The notes under the pieces: model-generated
The model's input: the letters and a program-made list of their open reading frames with translations, nothing else
What the model was told of the DNA's origin: nothing
The model's database searches: none
Shown: positions 26,494 through 34,280 of the stretch, one piece after another
Layout of the letters: each line of letters opens with the position of its first letter
Numbering within the stretch: the stretch's first letter is position 1
Origin: Sporosarcina sp. Marseille-Q4943
GTDB lineage: Bacteria; Bacillota; Bacilli; Bacillales_A; Planococcaceae
Reading direction: 5' to 3'
Assembly (NCBI RefSeq): GCF_943736995.1
Contig: NZ_CALSFT010000002.1
Coordinates: 248,001-312,000 of the forward strand
Length of the DNA stretch: 64,000 bases
Position numbers and translations under genes: made by a program

Positions 26494-28695
26494 ATGAAGA
26501 AATCAATGATATTCGCGGAATGGAAGCAGCTTCTCCGTACGAGGAAATTGCTTGTGCCGATGATTGCCATCCTTTTTATTCCTGTGTTATATGCGGGCAT
26601 GTTCCTATGGGCGTTTTGGGATCCATACGCCAATATGAACGCACTGCCTGTGGCTATCGTCAATTTGGATGAAGGAGCCGAAATGAATGGCGAACAGCTT
26701 GCTCTAGGTGACGAATTGGTCAACAAGCTGATGGAAGGCAACAATTTCAATATCCAGGAGGTTTCCAAGGCGGACGCGGAGGCAGGCTTGAATAATCAGG
26801 ACTACTATATCGCGATTGAAATACCGAAGAACTTTTCGGAGCACGCTACGACTTTGCTCGACGAGAACCCTGAAAAGTTGACGATTGTATACAAGCCGAA
26901 TGAGGGCTTCAACTTCTTGTCTGCTCAAATCGGAGAGACGGCGATGGAGCGGATCCGTGCGGAAGTGAATGACAAGGTCGCTTCCACGTATGCGGAGCAT
27001 TTGTTTGATTCCATCAGCCAGATGGGGGAAGGATTCGGCGAAGCTGCGGATGGCGCAGGCGAATTGCATAATGGTGCAAGGGAGCTTGCAAAAGGCGCAG
27101 ATGAGTTGAAAGGCTATTTAGAAACATTGGCGTCTAGCACAGTGACATTGAAAGATGGTTCGGACCGTTTAGCGAAGGGGACTGCGGATGCTGCGAAAGG
27201 CGCTGCTGATTTGAATAAAGGAATCGGCGCTCTTTCTACAGGGGTTGCGGATCTCCATAGAGGAGCGGTTCAATCATCTGAAGGCGCTGTGAATTTGAAA
27301 GACGGCATTGGCGACTATACGGCTGGTGTTCAGCAGTTAAGGGATAGCTATGCTCAAATTGCACAGAAGGAAGTCGAGTTCGGAAAAGCGGTTGGGACCA
27401 TGAACGAAAAATCGGCTGCGTTGAACGGGGCTGCCCAAAAGCTTGCGGAAGGCTCGAAAAATGTGAATGCGGGCATCAACGACCTATCCGAAAAATTGGC
27501 CCCGATTTTAGCTTCATTGCCGGAGGAACAGCAAGCCGGATTACAAGCGGCGTTAAGCCAATTGCAGCAGGGAAGTGCGGAGCTTTCAGGCGGCATGGCT
27601 GAACTTTCAGCAGGAACGGGTGCGCTTAGTGACGGTGCTGCCCAATTGGACGGCTCCGCTAGTCAATTGCGTGACGGACATGCACAAGCATTTACGGGTA
27701 TTGATCAATTGAACGGATCTTCCGCTAAGTTGATGGAAGGGGCTTCTGCTCTTGCGCAAGGCAATGGAGATTTGTCTTCCGGGCTTGCACAGCTTTCGGA
27801 AGGTGTTGCGAAAGCGCAAAAAGGTTCATCTGACCTTGCATCCGGATTGAATGAGTTGAATGCCGGCACAGGTACGTTGAAAGAAGGAACCGGCACGCTC
27901 GCTTCGAAATCGAAGGAGCTTGCGGACGGCTCGGCGAAATTGACAGACGGTATGAAGGCGTTGGATGAAGGAACACTTACGTTGCAGGAAAAACTTGCGG
28001 AAGCGAATGCGACTGCGAGTGAAGTGCATCCGAATGAGAAAACGTATGAAATGGCTGTATCTCCTGTCGATGTTGAAAAAGAGGGGATTAATGAAGTGCC
28101 AAACTACGGTACCGGATTTGCGCCATACTTCCTATCGCTCGGTTTGTTTGTCGGGGCTTTGTTACTGTCGATCGTCTTCCCACTCGTTGAACCGGCGATC
28201 AAGCCGACCGGCGCTTTTGGATGGATGGCGAGCAAGGTGTCGGTCCTTGCTATTGTCGGACTCGTCCAAGCCCTAGTTGCGGTCAGCATTATCAAGTGGG
28301 GCCTCGGGATGGAGACGCTTAACTTGCCGTTGTTCATTTTGACGGCGATTATTACAAGCTACACATTCATCGCGATTGTTCAAATGCTGGTGTCGTTATT
28401 TGGTGACCCGGGCCGCTTCATGGCAATCATCATTTTGATTTTGCAATTAACGACGAGTGCAGGAACGTTTCCATTGGAATTAATTCCTGAACCTCTTCAA
28501 GTGTTCAATACGTTGCTGCCGATGACGTATTCCGTCCAAGCTTTCAAGGCGGCGATCTCCACTGGGGACATGGCGCATCTATGGGCAAGCAACGGTGTGT
28601 TGATCGGCTTCATGGTCGCATGCCTCGCAATTACGTTTGGCTATTTTGCATTGATTTTCAAGAAACGGTATTCACGGGATATTGTAGAGGCATAA
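26494..28695 (+). CDS. yhgE: YhgE/Pip-domain membrane protein
   Basis: 733 aa. The N-terminal helix at about residues 18-40 is followed by an extracellular Pip-type domain. A long coiled region from about 190 to 510 repeats a loose motif of the type LxxGxxxLxxG (for example SGGMAELSAGTGALSDGAAQL). Five C-terminal helices follow. YhgE/Pip proteins include the lactococcal phage-infection protein and relate to EsaA of type VII secretion; the cellular function is unsettled. The GGAGG site fits the ATG. It is probably repressed by the upstream YhgD-like protein. Confidence 0.88.
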   Translation: MKKSMIFAEWKQLLRTRKLLVPMIAILFIPVLYAGMFLWAFWDPYANMNALPVAIVNLDEGAEMNGEQLALGDELVNKLMEGNNFNIQEVSKADAEAGLNNQDYYIAIEIPKNFSEHATTLLDENPEKLTIVYKPNEGFNFLSAQIGETAMERIRAEVNDKVASTYAEHLFDSISQMGEGFGEAADGAGELHNGARELAKGADELKGYLETLASSTVTLKDGSDRLAKGTADAAKGAADLNKGIGALSTGVADLHRGAVQSSEGAVNLKDGIGDYTAGVQQLRDSYAQIAQKEVEFGKAVGTMNEKSAALNGAAQKLAEGSKNVNAGINDLSEKLAPILASLPEEQQAGLQAALSQLQQGSAELSGGMAELSAGTGALSDGAAQLDGSASQLRDGHAQAFTGIDQLNGSSAKLMEGASALAQGNGDLSSGLAQLSEGVAKAQKGSSDLASGLNELNAGTGTLKEGTGTLASKSKELADGSAKLTDGMKALDEGTLTLQEKLAEANATASEVHPNEKTYEMAVSPVDVEKEGINEVPNYGTGFAPYFLSLGLFVGALLLSIVFPLVEPAIKPTGAFGWMASKVSVLAIVGLVQALVAVSIIKWGLGMETLNLPLFILTAIITSYTFIAIVQMLVSLFGDPGRFMAIIILILQLTTSAGTFPLELIPEPLQVFNTLLPMTYSVQAFKAAISTGDMAHLWASNGVLIGFMVACLAITFGYFALIFKKRYSRDIVEA

Positions 28696-28696
28696 G

Positions 28697-28737
28697 AAAA
28701 AGCGATTTGCAGATGATGTTCTGCAAATCGCTTTTTT
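28697..28737 (+). terminator. Intrinsic terminator of yhgE
   Basis: A 16-bp perfect stem (AAAAGCGATTTGCAGA and its complement) with a 7-nt loop and a T6 tail. A 21-bp-period array begins about 20 bp further on. Confidence 0.9.
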
Positions 28738-28758
28738 ATTTTGAGTGAAGTTGCTGGC

Positions 28759-28863
28759 GCGCTCAAAGAGCCGTGTTCCGCGCCCAAAAAGCGGCATTTT
28801 GCGCCCAAAGAGTCGCATTCCGCGCCCAAAGCCGCCACTCCCTAGTCCAAGCTAACTATAGAA
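28759..28863 (+). repeat. 21-bp-period array, core GCGCYCAAAG (4 units plus a decayed fifth)
   Basis: Units start at 28759, 28780, 28801 and 28822 with no insertions or deletions; the cores are GCGCTCAAAG, GCGCCCAAAA, GCGCCCAAAG and GCGCCCAAAG. A decayed unit (TAGTCCAAGC) follows in phase at 28843. It lies between convergent yhgE and the SDR gene, just after the yhgE terminator. The core matches the arrays at 52085 and 61431. Confidence 0.85.
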
Positions 28864-28867
28864 TCAA

Positions 28868-29749
28868 TCAAGACCCGACAAAATCGCCGCCATCGACATG
28901 AATCGTCTGCCCCGTCATATAGCTTGAGTCGTTAGAAGCGAGGAAGACATATGCTGGCGCATTTTCAGATGGCTGCCCTCGGCGTTTCACCGGTGTATCC
29001 GAGCCGTGCTGCGCCACTTTTTGTGCATCGAACGTCGCCGGAATCAATGGCGTCCAGATCGGACCCGGAGCCACTGCGTTGACCCGGATTCCTTTTGCTG
29101 CCAAGTTCAAGGCGAGTGAGCGTGTGAATGAAGTGATGGCGCCTTTTGTGGCCGAATAGTCAAGCAATCCCGGCGATCCGTTGTACGCCGTGACGGAAGA
29201 TGTGTTAATAATACTGTCGCCTTCCTTCATATGGGCGAGCGCCGCTTTCGACAAATAAAACAGGCCGAAGAAATTCGTGTCGAACGTTTCGCGCAGCTGA
29301 TCGCTTGAAATTTGGGCGATGTCGTCCTTCGGGAATTGCTTTCCGGCGTTGTTCACGAGGATATTCAGGCTGCCGAATTCTTCGATGACGTCGTCGACAA
29401 GCTTTTCGCAATTTTCCTCTTCACTAATGTCGACGCGGAACTTTTTCGCTTTACCGCCGTATTGCTCGATAAGTTCAACCGTTTTATTCGCATCGACATC
29501 CTCGGCCTCGTCCAAGTAGGCGATTGCCACATTGGCGCCCTCCTTCGCAAACGCGACCGCAACGGCCCGGCCGATTCCACTGTCCCCGCCGGTGATCAAG
29601 GCGTTTTTCCCTTTCAATTTGCCAGAGCCTTTATAGTTTTCATCGTCATAGAGGGGAAGCGGGTCCATCTCCGCTTCAATTCCTGGCTGCTGATTTTGTG
29701 TCTGAGGTGTCACTTGCTCATCCTTTTTCTCATATTTATCTTCAGTCAT
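28868..29749 (-). CDS. SDR-family oxidoreductase, general-stress type
   Basis: 293 aa. A hydrophilic N-terminal tail of ~45 residues is followed by a Rossmann fold: ITGGDSGIGRAVAVAFAKEG near residue 52, NNAGKQ near 135, the catalytic Ser and Tyr-x-x-x-Lys in SSVTAYNG...YSATKGA near 190-207, and APGPIWTPLIP. This tail plus SDR arrangement is that of the YhdF/YhxC/YdaD group of Bacillus, several of which are sigma-B stress genes. The promoter upstream looks sigma-B-like. Substrate unknown. Confidence 0.88.
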   Translation of the reverse strand: MTEDKYEKKDEQVTPQTQNQQPGIEAEMDPLPLYDDENYKGSGKLKGKNALITGGDSGIGRAVAVAFAKEGANVAIAYLDEAEDVDANKTVELIEQYGGKAKKFRVDISEEENCEKLVDDVIEEFGSLNILVNNAGKQFPKDDIAQISSDQLRETFDTNFFGLFYLSKAALAHMKEGDSIINTSSVTAYNGSPGLLDYSATKGAITSFTRSLALNLAAKGIRVNAVAPGPIWTPLIPATFDAQKVAQHGSDTPVKRRGQPSENAPAYVFLASNDSSYMTGQTIHVDGGDFVGS

Positions 29750-29785
29750 TCAGTATTCCTCCTTAAAAAGTCGTCTATTTGGGAT

Positions 29786-29810
29786 ATTCCCTGTATGGGT
29801 TCTAATAAAC
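29786..29810 (-). promoter_or_regulatory. Sigma-B-like promoter of the SDR gene
   Basis: On the minus strand GTTTAT and GGGAAT are separated by 13 bp, close to the sigma-B pattern GTTTAA-N12-15-GGGTAT, about 35 bp before the start codon. No sigma-A hexamers compete. Confidence 0.55.
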
Positions 29811-29874
29811 TTGAAGGGAACGCTTGGTTTTTCACTTTAAGAAATAGGGAATTACAAGATTGGGAGGTGTGTTT

Positions 29875-30651
29875 ATGGAGAAATCTGCGGTTTGGAGTCA
29901 ACTGAAAATGCCAGTCGCTTCAATAATTTGGCTGTTATCAATGGTCGTCATCATATTATGTACATACAATACTGTGCCGCTTGCGGTTTATTCTGTTTTT
30001 GGGTTGGTTGCCATCCTGTTTTTCATCGGTTCCGATCGATTGGCCTTTTTCTTTTATGTCGTCCTGACGGTAGGGACGGTTTTTCTGTTTCTCGTATTCG
30101 CATTCCGCGATAGCTGGACTCCTGCAGATCAAGCGATGGCAATTGGCGTTCATTTTCTGATCCTCTGCCATTTATTCGCCCTATACAGTTTAGCGAAGTA
30201 CGTCTATCAGTTCCGAAGTGAAAACTATTTTCTGAGACAACGGATATTGCGGTTGGAAGGATTTCTGTCGGAAGAGGGTGTGCTCTCACAAGTGGAATTT
30301 GAAAAACGGGCAAGTTTCATTTTGTCGACGATGGCGAGACGGAAGGAAGCAGGATATTTCCTTCGGGTAGATCTTTCAGAACTGCCGCGTTCAACGAAGC
30401 GGACAGCGCTGGCATCAGTTGGAAGTCTACTGCATATGTCTGTTCGGCAGCATTTTGACATTGTGGGAAAATCGGGAGAGTCTCTAGTCGTGTTGCTGCA
30501 AAATACGGATTCCACTGGCCTGGAGACAGTGAAAAGCAGAATTGATAATAGACTACGGGAAGCTTTTGAGGAGCGGGCGATCGAAAAGATGAGAATGACG
30601 ACGGAGCGGATCGAAGGCCAGACGGCGGTGCGTGAGGGGGTGTTGTCGTGA
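29875..30651 (+). CDS. Membrane protein with a degenerate GGDEF domain (YdaK-like)
   Basis: 258 aa. Four to five hydrophobic helices occupy residues ~15-115. A cytoplasmic domain from about 135 has the GGDEF fold but not its active site: the GGDEF position reads SGESL in KSGESLVVLL, and the I-site Asp is displaced (VRQHFD). It therefore cannot make c-di-GMP; in B. subtilis the comparable YdaK is thought to bind it. It overlaps the next gene, a synthase-type glycosyltransferase, by 4 nt. GGGAGG before ATG 29875 fixes the start. Confidence 0.75.
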   Translation: MEKSAVWSQLKMPVASIIWLLSMVVIILCTYNTVPLAVYSVFGLVAILFFIGSDRLAFFFYVVLTVGTVFLFLVFAFRDSWTPADQAMAIGVHFLILCHLFALYSLAKYVYQFRSENYFLRQRILRLEGFLSEEGVLSQVEFEKRASFILSTMARRKEAGYFLRVDLSELPRSTKRTALASVGSLLHMSVRQHFDIVGKSGESLVVLLQNTDSTGLETVKSRIDNRLREAFEERAIEKMRMTTERIEGQTAVREGVLS

Positions 30652-31955
30652 GGAATCGTGCGGCTCTATTGCTACTGTTCTTCATTCTGTTCATCGTTTT
30701 ACTAATCGTAGGGGCCGCTTATAATATCCTTTTCCTGCTGCTTTTTACGACTTCTTTATTCCTTTTGCTCTTGTCCTATTACACATTATTAATGATTGCC
30801 GGCCTTTACAATCGAATGAAAATGGAGAAAATGCCGTTGCCCGAGCTTGAAAACTATCCGGGTGTCGATATTCTCATTCCTGCCCATAACGAAGGTGTTG
30901 TCATTAAAGAGACGATTGAAGCAATGGTTGGTCTTGAGTACCGAGGCGATTTGCAAATATACATATTGAACGACCACTCAACGGATGAAACGGCTGAAAT
31001 CGCTCAAGTTTTTGATGACACGTATACGAATGTGCACCATATACAAGTGCCGCCGGGCGAGCCCCGAGGCAAATCGAGGGTGTTGAACTATGGGTTAAGT
31101 ATATCGGGGAATAAATATTATTGCGTGTATGATGCGGACAATCAGCCTGAACCTGACGCGCTCACCAAATTGGTGGCGATGGCGGAAGTAACGAAGCAAT
31201 CGGCGGGAGCGGTCGGTTATGTAAGAACGTTGAATGAATCTACAAATTGGCTGACACGGATGATTTCCATCGAGTTTCAAGTGTTTCAATTGCTCATGCA
31301 ATCAGGGAGGTGGCAATTATTCAAAACGGGTTCTTTGACAGGGACGAATATGCTCGTCAAACGGTCCGTCATCGAAGAACTCGGCGGTTACGATCCATAC
31401 GCGATTGCCGAGGATGCGGAATTGACATTGCGCATCACTCAAAAGGGATATTTATTACCGATCGTCTCGAAATCTGTCACATGGGAACAAGAGCCGGAAA
31501 CGCTCTCCGTTTACTTGAAGCAACGGACACGGTGGCTACAGGGTAATCTGTACATTGTCGAAAAGACGTTGATGGAGCCGGGGTTTTTTAAGGGGAAGCT
31601 GCTCGTCCACTCCATTCATCAGCTTATGGTGTATGTCGTTTTTTGGCTGTTTCTTATCGTTTCCTACGTGTGGTTCGTTCTAGGGGTTTTTGATATTTTT
31701 TCTGTTCACTACAGTTATCCGTTGCTGTTCATTTGGTATCTTTCTTATATCGTTTATACGTCCCAGCTGTTTGCTGCCCAAGCTGCAGAGCGGACGTTCA
31801 CGCCTATCAATATTTTCATTAGCATCATCATGTACTTTACGTACGCTCAACTATTTGCGTATTTGTTCGTTCGGAGTCTGGCCCGTTACGTGAAAGCGAA
31901 GAAAAAACGGCAAATGATCGGTTGGGACAAAACCGCACGATTCAAATCAAAATGA
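30648..31955 (+). CDS. Membrane glycosyltransferase family 2 (YdaM/PgaC-like polysaccharide synthase)
   Basis: 435 aa. Two N-terminal helices, a GT-A catalytic domain and four to five C-terminal helices. Synthase motifs are visible: DILIPAHNEG near 62, DHSTD near 95, YDADNQ near 150, TGTN near 225, the catalytic AEDAE near 250 and QRTRW near 290. Such enzymes polymerise and translocate an exopolysaccharide, often activated by c-di-GMP. The coupled degenerate-GGDEF protein upstream is the likely receptor. It starts with GTG in a GTGA overlap. Confidence 0.85.
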   Translation: MRNRAALLLLFFILFIVLLIVGAAYNILFLLLFTTSLFLLLLSYYTLLMIAGLYNRMKMEKMPLPELENYPGVDILIPAHNEGVVIKETIEAMVGLEYRGDLQIYILNDHSTDETAEIAQVFDDTYTNVHHIQVPPGEPRGKSRVLNYGLSISGNKYYCVYDADNQPEPDALTKLVAMAEVTKQSAGAVGYVRTLNESTNWLTRMISIEFQVFQLLMQSGRWQLFKTGSLTGTNMLVKRSVIEELGGYDPYAIAEDAELTLRITQKGYLLPIVSKSVTWEQEPETLSVYLKQRTRWLQGNLYIVEKTLMEPGFFKGKLLVHSIHQLMVYVVFWLFLIVSYVWFVLGVFDIFSVHYSYPLLFIWYLSYIVYTSQLFAAQAAERTFTPINIFISIIMYFTYAQLFAYLFVRSLARYVKAKKKRQMIGWDKTARFKSK

Positions 31956-32001
31956 TTTCCTTTATATTCCGTTATAATATGGAATGAAGGGGGAGAATAG
32001 T

Positions 32002-32604
32002 ATGAAAACATTGCTGTTAACCGGCTTTGAGCCATTCTTGAATTATCCTGTCAATCCGACCCAACGGATTGTCGTTGAATTGAACGGGATGGAAATCGGG
32101 GGATACCGGGTCCATAGTGAAGTGCTGCCGGTTGACTTCAGTGTATCGGGTGACCGAATCATGTCTCACATCGAAGCGGTTAAACCGGATGCTGTCCTAT
32201 CACTAGGTTTGTCCGGTGGTAGATTTAAGATCACACCCGAGCGGATTGCCATCAATGTGAACGACGGCGCAAAAGATAATAAGGGCCATGCCCCTGTCGA
32301 TGAGCCGATTGTTGATAAAGGAGCTGACGGCTATTTCACGAATATGCCGATCCGGAAAATGGTCGAAGCGTTGAAGCACGTCGGATTGCCCGCTGAAATC
32401 TCCAATACGGCTGGCGCATATTTGTGCAACCACGTCATGTACCGCATCCTTCATTTCGTGAAGGAACATCGTCCTGACATGCTCGCGGGCTTCATCCACA
32501 TCCCGGCTTCCCACGAACTGGCAGTTGAGCACGGCCGAGTGCCGAGCTGGTCTCATGAAGATTTGAAACGGGCGATCGTGACGTGTATTGAACAGTTGGA
32601 TTGA
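32002..32604 (+). CDS. pcp: Pyroglutamyl-peptidase I
   Basis: 200 aa, peptidase family C15. It removes N-terminal pyroglutamate from peptides in the cytoplasm. LLTGFEPFLNYPVNPT is the family's start; the catalytic Glu lies in TPERIAIN near residue 79, the Cys in GAYLCNHVMY near 142 and the His in FIHIPAS near 166. The ATG at 32002 follows GGGGGAG at good spacing; a TATAAT lies 24 bp upstream of it. A terminator and a repeat array follow. Confidence 0.93.
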   Translation: MKTLLLTGFEPFLNYPVNPTQRIVVELNGMEIGGYRVHSEVLPVDFSVSGDRIMSHIEAVKPDAVLSLGLSGGRFKITPERIAINVNDGAKDNKGHAPVDEPIVDKGADGYFTNMPIRKMVEALKHVGLPAEISNTAGAYLCNHVMYRILHFVKEHRPDMLAGFIHIPASHELAVEHGRVPSWSHEDLKRAIVTCIEQLD

Positions 32605-32610
32605 ATGGAT

Positions 32611-32645
32611 AATGCCGGGAGAGGCTAATCTCCCGGCATTTTTAA
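32611..32645 (+). terminator. Intrinsic terminator of pcp
   Basis: A 12-bp perfect stem AATGCCGGGAGA and its complement, 6-nt loop, T5 tail. An array starts 2 bp after the T-tract. Confidence 0.92.
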
Positions 32646-32646
32646 T

Positions 32647-32730
32647 GAGAACTTTTCGTTGGAGAACGAGAACTTATTTAACATAAACGAGAACTTTTAG
32701 TAGAAGAACGGGAACATCACAATGCGTTCA
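32647..32730 (+). repeat. 21-bp-period array, core GAGAACTT (4 units)
   Basis: Units start at 32647, 32668, 32689 and 32710 at exact 21-bp spacing. Cores are GAGAACTT, GAGAACTT, GAGAACTT and GGGAACAT, and the units tend to end in AAC. It lies between convergent pcp and the fatty-acid transporter gene. The same core recurs at 39354. Confidence 0.82.
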
Positions 32731-32778
32731 CTTAACAAGGGCATAATTCGTTATTAAACAACGATATAATCAAAATGA

Positions 32779-32818
32779 AAAATCCGGAGCTGCCTCTCAG
32801 GCACACTCCGGAAATTTT
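32779..32818. terminator. Terminator of the AtoE-like gene
   Basis: An imperfect stem AAATCCGGAG...CTCCGGAAATTT, with an A-run on the left giving a U-tract for the minus strand. Confidence 0.7.
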
Positions 32819-32825
32819 TGTTTGA

Positions 32826-34139
32826 TTAAAAGAAAAACAGCCCGATACTTACGATAATACCGCTCAAAATCAAGACAAACACACAATAGCCCATAATGTC
32901 CTTTGCGCGCAATCCTGCAATCGCAAGTGCAGGCAAAGCCCAGAACGGTTGGATCATATTCGTCCATGCATCGCCCCATGCGATTGCCATTGCGGTCTTC
33001 GAATAGCTGACGCCAAGCGTTTGAGCCGCATCCAGCATGATCGGTGCCTGCACCGCCCATTGTCCGCCGCCCGACGGTACGAAGAAGTTAACGAGACCTG
33101 CAGCATAGAATGTGAATAGTGGGAATGTCGCTTCTGTTGAAATGCTGACAAACCATTCGGACATGACGCCCGCTAGTCCTGAAGCTACCATCATGCCCAT
33201 GATGCCTGCGTAAAACGGGAACTGGATGATAATCCCGCCCGCCGTCTTCACGGCATTGGCAACTGCCGCAAGGAAACGCTTAGGCGTGCCATGGAAAATG
33301 ATACCGAGAATAAAGAAAATCAAGTTGACGATATTTAGATTCAAATCGAATCCTTTGCCGACGAAGTGCTGCACAAGATAGACAACACCTAGCGCACCGA
33401 TCAGCATCGACAGGACAACGCTGTTTTCAAGTCGTGCTGCAGGCGTTTTTTCTTCAGCTTCATCCACTTCGATTTCCTCTTCCAGCAACTTCGGATCGAC
33501 AGAAACCGTATCCTCCGGCTTTGGCATCATGAAACGGTTCAACAACGGTAACGTTATGAAAAGGATAGCGATAATGAATAAATTATACGTTGAAAAAATC
33601 GTTTCGGACGTCGGGACGACACCCATGATGCCAGAGAATGGGTGATCCGCTGTTGCAATGGACAAAGGAATCGACCCACCGAGCCCTCCATGCCAAATGA
33701 TAAATCCGGAGTAAGCGCTTGCAATTAATAGCCGGTAATCGACAGTCGTCACTTTTTTGGCAATTTCCTTGGCGAACAACGCTCCGATGACGAGGCCGAA
33801 TCCCCAGTTGATCCAACAAGCGATGAGCGACACGACCGTGACGAGCAAAATCGCGGAGCCTGGAGACTTCGCCAATCCCGCCAACGAACTTAATAATTTC
33901 TTGAAAAAAGGACTGCTTGCCAATACATGTCCTGCTACGAGCACGATGACCATCTGCATCGTAAAGGAGAGAAGCCCCCAGAAACCATCCCCCCAGTGGA
34001 CGACCATGTCGAGCGGACCGGAATCCGTTAAGCCAAGACCGAGCAAGTAGACGAGCAAAGTCAGAATGGCAACGAATATGTATGGATCCGGCAAGTACCT
34101 TTCCATGATCGTGTTCGACCATCTTGTAAGTGTTTTCAT
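32826..34139 (-). CDS. Short-chain fatty acid transporter (AtoE/TIGR00366 family)
   Basis: 437 aa with about 11-12 hydrophobic segments. Family segments such as WINWGFGLVIGALFAKEIAK near 110, FIIWHGGLGGSIPLSIA near 148 and FFVPSGGGQWAVQAPIM near 360 identify it. AtoE in E. coli goes with acetoacetate/butyrate use; here no atoDA genes are adjacent, so the substrate is only a family expectation. A charged acidic loop (~residues 215-240) splits the two halves. Confidence 0.85.
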   Translation of the reverse strand: MKTLTRWSNTIMERYLPDPYIFVAILTLLVYLLGLGLTDSGPLDMVVHWGDGFWGLLSFTMQMVIVLVAGHVLASSPFFKKLLSSLAGLAKSPGSAILLVTVVSLIACWINWGFGLVIGALFAKEIAKKVTTVDYRLLIASAYSGFIIWHGGLGGSIPLSIATADHPFSGIMGVVPTSETIFSTYNLFIIAILFITLPLLNRFMMPKPEDTVSVDPKLLEEEIEVDEAEEKTPAARLENSVVLSMLIGALGVVYLVQHFVGKGFDLNLNIVNLIFFILGIIFHGTPKRFLAAVANAVKTAGGIIIQFPFYAGIMGMMVASGLAGVMSEWFVSISTEATFPLFTFYAAGLVNFFVPSGGGQWAVQAPIMLDAAQTLGVSYSKTAMAIAWGDAWTNMIQPFWALPALAIAGLRAKDIMGYCVFVLILSGIIVSIGLFFF

Positions 34140-34280
34140 TCCCTATACCCCCTATAATATTTTTCCCACCTCTATAAGACTACCATATTCGAAATCATCC
34201 GCAAAAATGTTTTTTCCGAAAAGTGAAACGTAATTGCTTTCAACAAGTCTACTTTGTAAAGAAGCAGATAAGGAAAGGTG

